Shown here one piece after another: positions 60,288 through 64,000 of a stretch of 64,000 nucleotides of DNA. The translations under genes were made by a program, and so were the position numbers. Source of the stretch: Chloroflexi bacterium UBA6077. Lineage in GTDB: Bacteria; Chloroflexota; UBA6077. Under the pieces are notes generated by a model, which saw nothing but the letters and a program-made list of their open reading frames with translations, did no database searches and was not told the origin of the DNA. The stretch is taken from the NCBI GenBank assembly GCA_002436065.1, contig DIXP01000059.1, forward strand, positions 40,177 to 104,176, given 5' to 3'. Each line of letters opens with the position of its first letter. Position 1 is the stretch's first letter.

Positions 60288-60740
60288 TCACTTCGGAAGT
60301 GATCCGGTTAGCTTCAGGATGAAGCGGTGGCAGCGGTGGCCGAAGCCGACCGGTTCGGCGAACATCATGGGGCAGGCGCCGTCGATCACCGCGATGCCCT
60401 TTTCCCGGGCGAGCTGGACGGCTTCGGGCGAGACCGACTGCAATCCCAGCCAAACGCGAGGGATACTTGCCTCGGCACACTGCCTCACCACCTCGGTCGT
60501 GGCCGAAGGGGGGAGCATGACCAGGGCGCCGTCCACGAGACCGGGCAGTTGCGTCACGCTGGGGTAGCATCGGTCACCTTCCGTCTGGTCGGTGTTGGGG
60601 TTCACGGGATAAAGCTGGTAGCCTCGCTGCTTGAGGGTGCGATAGACCATGTTGGCGAACTGCTTGGGATCGCGGGAGACCCCGACGAAGGCTATCCGCT
60701 TCTGAGAGAGGAAGTCGTCTATGTCGTGCATAGTTGGCAT
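60288..60740 (-). CDS. CoA-binding-domain protein (YccU-like)
   Basis: A 150-residue Rossmann-fold CoA-binding protein: RIAFVGVSRDPKQFANMVYRTLKQRGYQLYPVNPNTD (diagnostic FVGVSRDP and LYPVNP), CYPSV, GALVMLPPSATTEVVRQC, VWLGLQSVSPEAVQLAREKGIAVIDGACPMMF. This is the single-domain YccU/YneT type. Its biochemical role is not established. ATG 60740 has GGAG upstream. It is co-directional with the rhomboid gene. Confidence 0.88.
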   Translation of the reverse strand: MPTMHDIDDFLSQKRIAFVGVSRDPKQFANMVYRTLKQRGYQLYPVNPNTDQTEGDRCYPSVTQLPGLVDGALVMLPPSATTEVVRQCAEASIPRVWLGLQSVSPEAVQLAREKGIAVIDGACPMMFAEPVGFGHRCHRFILKLTGSLPK

Positions 60741-60860
60741 GGTGTGTCTCCTTAAGGTGGAGCGAAGTCCCCGTGGGTCGGGGGCTTCAGCGCGGCGGTT
60801 TCATAAACGTTCCGATGGATGACCTGTTACAGCTTACCAGACTCAACCTGAGGACGACAA

Positions 60861-60898
60861 AGAGGCCACCACAGTCTCCGAAAAACGCGGTGGCCTCT
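60861..60898 (+). repeat. Inverted repeat in the divergent gap
   Basis: AGAGGCCACC (60861-60870) and GGTGGCCTCT (60889-60898) form a 10-bp stem with an 18-base loop. It lies between divergent genes and thus is not an obvious terminator. Confidence 0.45.
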
Positions 60899-60937
60899 CT
60901 TCTGCTGATCGCCGCATGAGCGGCTAAGTGCGTCGTT

Positions 60938-61060
60938 CCTGAAGTAGGGCAGGGATTTATCCCCAGCCGCCCGGCGGTGGTAGGCGACGAGGAGGGGAAT
61001 GGGCGACCTCGCGCGTCCATGTCCGGTGGGCGGAAGGGGACGAGCCCCTTCCCTACGCCA
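60938..61060 (+). repeat. Dispersed palindromic repeat, GGGGACGAGCCCCTT copy
   Basis: CCTGAAGTAGGGCAGGG and GGCGGAAGGGGACGAGCCCCTTCCCTAC match the element at 2634-2720. The sequence after it, GGAATTGCGGAACGATGCAGTAA, is an inverted relative of the bases before the 2634 copy. The 655-bp gap 60741-61395 holds these repeats and no gene that I can support. Confidence 0.6.
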
Positions 61061-61395
61061 CCGTCGGGGAATTGCGGAACGATGCAGTAAGCCGCTGGTA
61101 GTAGTGGAGCCCTTCGTGGCGCTGAGTGCCCTGGGAGAGGAGCGCGCGGAGGACTTCGACAGCTTGGGGGGCGAATCGAGGCATTGACATCTGATGGACG
61201 CGACTCTACTATTGGCCCGCGAAACACATCAGCTTCTCTCGGAACGGCCACGGTGCAGCCGTCTGTCTTGGCGCGCTGGAGCGTTGCACCCGGCCGGGCA
61301 GTGCCCACCAAGCCCCACGTTCATGTTTGTCTTTGGCCAGCTTTGGAAACCGCGTAGTCGAGCCTCGGCCGTCTGACAGGTGCTGGGTGATACCG

Positions 61396-62586
61396 ATGAA
61401 CGGTGTTGTTGCCCTCGACAATTGGGACCTCCTGACGAGGACTGCCCCTTTCGGGCGCACGCTTAGCGCCCTGGCTAGCGTAGCTCGTGAAATGACCAAG
61501 TCGGAGCGGGCGTCCATTACTGCCCTCTCGGCCGACGGGCGGTCGCAACAGCGGCTGGTCATTCGCGGTAAACGCGCGCGTTGGCTGCCGAAGCAGTGCA
61601 TGCCACTGAGCGCGGGGTTGTCCGGGTGGGCTATCCAGAAGGGCGAGCCCACCTACTCCAACAACCTGCCCTCCGATCCCCGCGTGGACCCCCAGTGGAT
61701 GGACCATCTCGGCGTGCGTTCCGGGGCCATCGTGCCCATGTTCGTCAGGGGCGAGGTTATAGGCGTAATTGCGGTCTACAATCGCCGGCCTCTCGGGTGC
61801 TACGACGAGAGCGACGTCGCGGCGCTGGCGCGGCTGGCCGTGCACGCGTCCTCGACCATAGTGGATGCCTGCCTGTCTGACTGCCGGTTTCGGGAGTCGC
61901 TCACGGAGACGCGCGTCTGGCGGATCGTCCGCAATCCCCTGCTGGGGGTAGGCAGCCTGGCGGTCGCGGAGGAGAGGACTCGCATCGCGCGGTACTTGCA
62001 CGATACGCTGGCCCAGAGTCTGGGTGCCATCGGATTTCGCCTGCAGCTGCTGGACCAAATGGTCAGCGCCGAGCACTGTGTGGACCTCGAGAGCGTCAGG
62101 CTTGAGGTGAGCTGCCTTGGTACCCTTGTTTCGGAGGCCTATGACGATGTCCGCAGCGCTATCAGCGATCTGACCACTGAGGTCAGATGGCACGGCGATT
62201 TCAACCATCAGCTGGCCAAGTGCGCGGAGCGCTTCGCCGTGGCGAGTGGTCACCCTGTCGCACTCGATCTCTGCTCAGAGCGCGTCAAGCTCCCGCCGGT
62301 GGTTGGGCTGCGACTGCTGCAGATTGTCGAGGAGGCGCTGGCCAATGTCTGGAAGCACGCACATGCCTCCAAGGTCTCGGTGTCGATGCGGCTGGAGCAT
62401 CGCTGCCTGGAGTTGAGCGTGTGGGACGATGGTCGAGGGTTCCAGGATGAGGGGGGCCAGGCAAGGAGCCGCGGTTTCGGCCTGGGTATGATCCGCGACA
62501 GGGCCAGGGAGATAGGTGCTCGCCTGATGATATCGAGTCAGGCCGGCCAGGGCACCAAGATTGGGGTCAATCTTCGCGTTCCATAA
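61396..62586 (+). CDS. GAF-domain sensor histidine kinase (NarX/HisKA_3 type)
   Basis: A 396-residue soluble kinase. A GAF domain (about 20-165; SITALSADGRSQQRLVIRGK, GLSGWAIQKGEPTYSNNL and RSGAIVPMFVRGEVIGVIAVYNRRP) is followed by a HisKA_3 dimerisation helix with the phospho-His in RIARYLHDTLAQSLGAIGFRLQLL (about 198) and a HATPase with QIVEEALANVWKHAHAS, WDDGRGF and GFGLGMIRDRA. All motifs look complete. No membrane segment, so it senses a cytoplasmic signal. ATG 61396 is preferred to the upstream frame opening. The LuxR regulator follows 11 bases later, and the two form a two-component pair. Confidence 0.92.
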   Translation: MNGVVALDNWDLLTRTAPFGRTLSALASVAREMTKSERASITALSADGRSQQRLVIRGKRARWLPKQCMPLSAGLSGWAIQKGEPTYSNNLPSDPRVDPQWMDHLGVRSGAIVPMFVRGEVIGVIAVYNRRPLGCYDESDVAALARLAVHASSTIVDACLSDCRFRESLTETRVWRIVRNPLLGVGSLAVAEERTRIARYLHDTLAQSLGAIGFRLQLLDQMVSAEHCVDLESVRLEVSCLGTLVSEAYDDVRSAISDLTTEVRWHGDFNHQLAKCAERFAVASGHPVALDLCSERVKLPPVVGLRLLQIVEEALANVWKHAHASKVSVSMRLEHRCLELSVWDDGRGFQDEGGQARSRGFGLGMIRDRAREIGARLMISSQAGQGTKIGVNLRVP

Positions 62587-62597
62587 GGAGAACTCGC

Positions 62598-63251
62598 TTG
62601 CCGCCGCTGACTGTACTGGTTGCCGACGATCATGCTCTGATCCGTAACGGCCTGATCAGCCTCCTGCGAGCGCAGGAGTCTGTCCAGGTCGTCGGCCAGG
62701 CGAGCGATGGGATCGAGGCAGTGCAGAGGGTGAAGGAACTGGACCCAGACGTAGCCCTCCTGGACCTGAAGATGCCCAACCTCGATGGGGTTGGTGCTGC
62801 CCGGCAGATCTCTCGAGAAGCCCCACGCACAGCGGTCGTTATTGTCACTGTGTGTGACACCGACGAAGACCTTGCCTCTGCCCTGACCGCCGGCGCCAGA
62901 GGCTACGTCCTCAAGAACGCCACGGTTGACGACCTGCTCCGCGCCATACATGGAGCCGTGGCTGGTCAGATGGTGCTGTCACCGGTCGGCGCAGCAAAGG
63001 TATTTATGCGAGCGGACCATGCCAACCTGGCTTCAAGGGCCCTCATTCCAGAACCACACGCTCAGCTGACCGATCGCGAGTTGGAAGTCCTCCGTCTCCT
63101 GGGCGAGGGTGCCTCTAACAGGAAGATTGCCGAGACTATGGTGATAGCTGAGAGCACTGTTAGGGGCCATGTACACCGCGTCCTAGACAAACTGAAGCTG
63201 CAAAACCGCTTGCAGGCCGCAGCCTATGCGGCTCGAATGGGCATCCGGTAG
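62598..63251 (+). CDS. LuxR/NarL-type response regulator
   Basis: A 217-residue regulator. The receiver has VLVADDHALIRNGL (acidic pair), the phosphoacceptor Asp in DVALLDLKMPNLDG (about 56), VIVTVCDT and the Lys in GYVLKNAT (about 106). The C-terminal LuxR helix-turn-helix (about 150-212) reads LTDRELEVLRLLGEGASNRKIAETMVIAESTVRGHVHRVLDKL, diagnostic in LTDRELEVLRLL. TTG 62598 has AAGGAGA upstream. Directly downstream of its cognate kinase. Confidence 0.95.
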   Translation: MPPLTVLVADDHALIRNGLISLLRAQESVQVVGQASDGIEAVQRVKELDPDVALLDLKMPNLDGVGAARQISREAPRTAVVIVTVCDTDEDLASALTAGARGYVLKNATVDDLLRAIHGAVAGQMVLSPVGAAKVFMRADHANLASRALIPEPHAQLTDRELEVLRLLGEGASNRKIAETMVIAESTVRGHVHRVLDKLKLQNRLQAAAYAARMGIR

Positions 63252-63317
63252 GGCCATCCCATACTCGGCGTCCCACTCGGCCTCGCCATCTGCCCGTCCA
63301 CGTCATTCCCCAACGTG

Positions 63318-63494
63318 GATCGAACTGACACACAGCGCCATCGACCGCATCAGGATGAGGCTTCGGCTCTTGCGGTGGGATTCGCCGGCGACGTCTTCGG
63401 GCTCGGCCCTGCCCTGGCAGGTGCGGCAGCCGCTTCCATGCTCTCAATCCCCTTCACCATGGCGCTTCCCGAGACGGCGCGCGTCGCACGGTAA
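63318..63494 (+). pseudogene. Possible C-terminal remnant of an MFS transporter
   Basis: The frame ending in TAA 63492-63494 reads DEASALAVGFAGDVFGLG, then PALAGAAAASMLSIPFTMAL and PETARVAR: a hydrophobic helix followed by L-P-E-T-A-R, typical for the last helix and tail of major facilitator proteins. No start codon or upstream helices are present, so it would be a decayed fragment near the inserted IS. The evidence is short and compositional. Confidence 0.35.
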
Positions 63495-63835
63495 CGACAG
63501 ATCTACCAGCCTATCGAGGGTAGCAGACATGTACAGAGGAACCGAAGGGGACCCATGTGTATGTCTGCACAAAGGGGCGATGGTGCAAGTCCCACCCATC
63601 AGAAGGTGTGGGTGACGCACATCGTTTTGATGTGGGTCCGCGCTATCTTCGTTGATCCCGAAACGGATCGTTGTGCTATGGGACGTAGATCAATATGCGC
63701 TTTCGAGACTCCCATCTGCGACGCTACCCGGTATAGTCCCCTGGAGTGTGTAAGTAGAGGAGGCTGTTGACAGAGACGGCCACCGTGTGGTCTTCATCGG
63801 GATTGACGAGATCACCGAAGAGGAGGAGCACACGA
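63495..63835 (+). other. Gap before the transposase gene
   Basis: Should contain the left end of the IS256-type element, but I cannot define its terminal inverted repeat because the right end is outside the window. No gene is supported. Confidence 0.35.
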
Positions 63836-64000
63836 TGGCCGACGAGTACAGGATGGCATTACTGGAGCTGTTGCGCAAGGCCGAGATGGAGGGAGACGCT
63901 GACTTTCTGCGAGAGGGAGTCAGGGTGATGGGCCAAGCCCTGATGGAGCTGGAGGTGAGCCAGCACATAAGGGCTGAGCGGCACGAGCTGACAGCCGAGA
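63836..64000 (+). mobile_element. IS256-family transposase gene, N-terminal part
   Basis: From ATG 63836 (GAGGAGGAG six bases upstream) the frame is open to the window edge for 55 codons: M-A-D-E-Y-R-M-A-L-L-E-L-L-R-K-A, then DADFLREGVRVMGQALMELE and VSQHIRAERHELTAE. This is the characteristic opening of IS256-family (Transposase_mut) proteins, where L-R-E-x-V and ALMELEV precede the G-A-x-x-x-E-R region. IS256 enzymes are DDE transposases moving by copy-out paste-in. The catalytic domain and the right end are outside the window. Confidence 0.85.

Noticed and set aside
63570..63620. GGGGCGATGGTGCAAGTCCCACCCATC resembles a riboswitch or group II intron segment by its GGTGnAAGTCC core.
   Set aside because: No conserved core, no partner stems and no reverse transcriptase gene nearby.
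1..64000. CRISPR arrays, tRNA or rRNA genes.
   Set aside because: No regularly spaced direct repeats and no T-arm-like GGTTCGAATCC context with cloverleaf pairing were found on reading.

Overview
The window reads as a chromosomal segment of a GC-rich bacterium, most likely a member of the Chloroflexota. This is an inference from gene content: long zinc-ribbon membrane proteins, a secreted domain with LENEHWG and WRKADNWTAF motifs, many GTG and TTG starts, and abundant short palindromic repeats. No rRNA or tRNA gene was recognised. Housekeeping genes (typA cut by the left edge, ndk, rsfS, pfkA, a dapA-family lyase, lgt) are mixed with signalling, secretion and accessory genes. The right edge cuts an IS256-family transposase gene.

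Layout. 1-12.7 kb: typA end, a small Cys4 protein behind a structured leader, a phosphatase-fold protein lacking its catalytic His, an MgtE-N/CBS protein paired with an Nramp-like transporter, a methyltransferase, a TPR protein, ndk, rsfS, a receiver protein, a DoxX protein, a dapA-family lyase, an S1 protein and a beta-lactamase-fold protein. 13-18 kb: a BON protein, a histidine kinase/OmpR-type regulator pair and a 5'-nucleotidase-family enzyme. 18.1-30.5 kb: the most unusual region. Five proteins carry nine zinc ribbons of identical spacing (C-x2-C-x10-C-x2-C), two of them joined through one membrane helix to kexin-like subtilisin domains. Three proteins share an unrecognised C-terminal domain. 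A PH-domain protein, Lgt and a regulator with an apparently inactive receiver also lie here.

30.5-43 kb: a PadR regulator with a palindromic operator over its own promoter, a dienoyl-CoA-reductase-like flavoenzyme, a membrane protein, a monooxygenase-fold protein, a lipoprotein cyclophilin, a secreted trypsin-like/HExxH double protease, an MFS transporter, pfkA, a NYN RNase-like protein, and a ferredoxin overlapping a frameshifted MazF/PemK toxin gene downstream of a CsoR-like operator. 43.3-50.6 kb: a probable defence island. A stump of hsdM overlaps a DUF4062/ATPase/winged-helix gene, followed by a 1771-residue SF1 helicase with a Vsr/DUF559-like nuclease domain. Sampled lines here are visibly less GC-rich than the flanks.

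51-64 kb: a GNAT protein, a TctC-like lipoprotein, a GH5-like glycosidase, DUF402 and HD proteins, a ferredoxin, a flavin reductase-like protein, an FmdB-type protein, a three-domain Aas-like protein whose three active sites all look destroyed, a rhomboid-YggT fusion, a CoA-binding protein and a NarXL-type two-component pair. Several families of short inverted-repeat elements are scattered in the gaps, including two 133-bp copies with the same terminal inverted repeats. Three genes have no ATG, GTG or TTG at the conserved N-terminus of their family.
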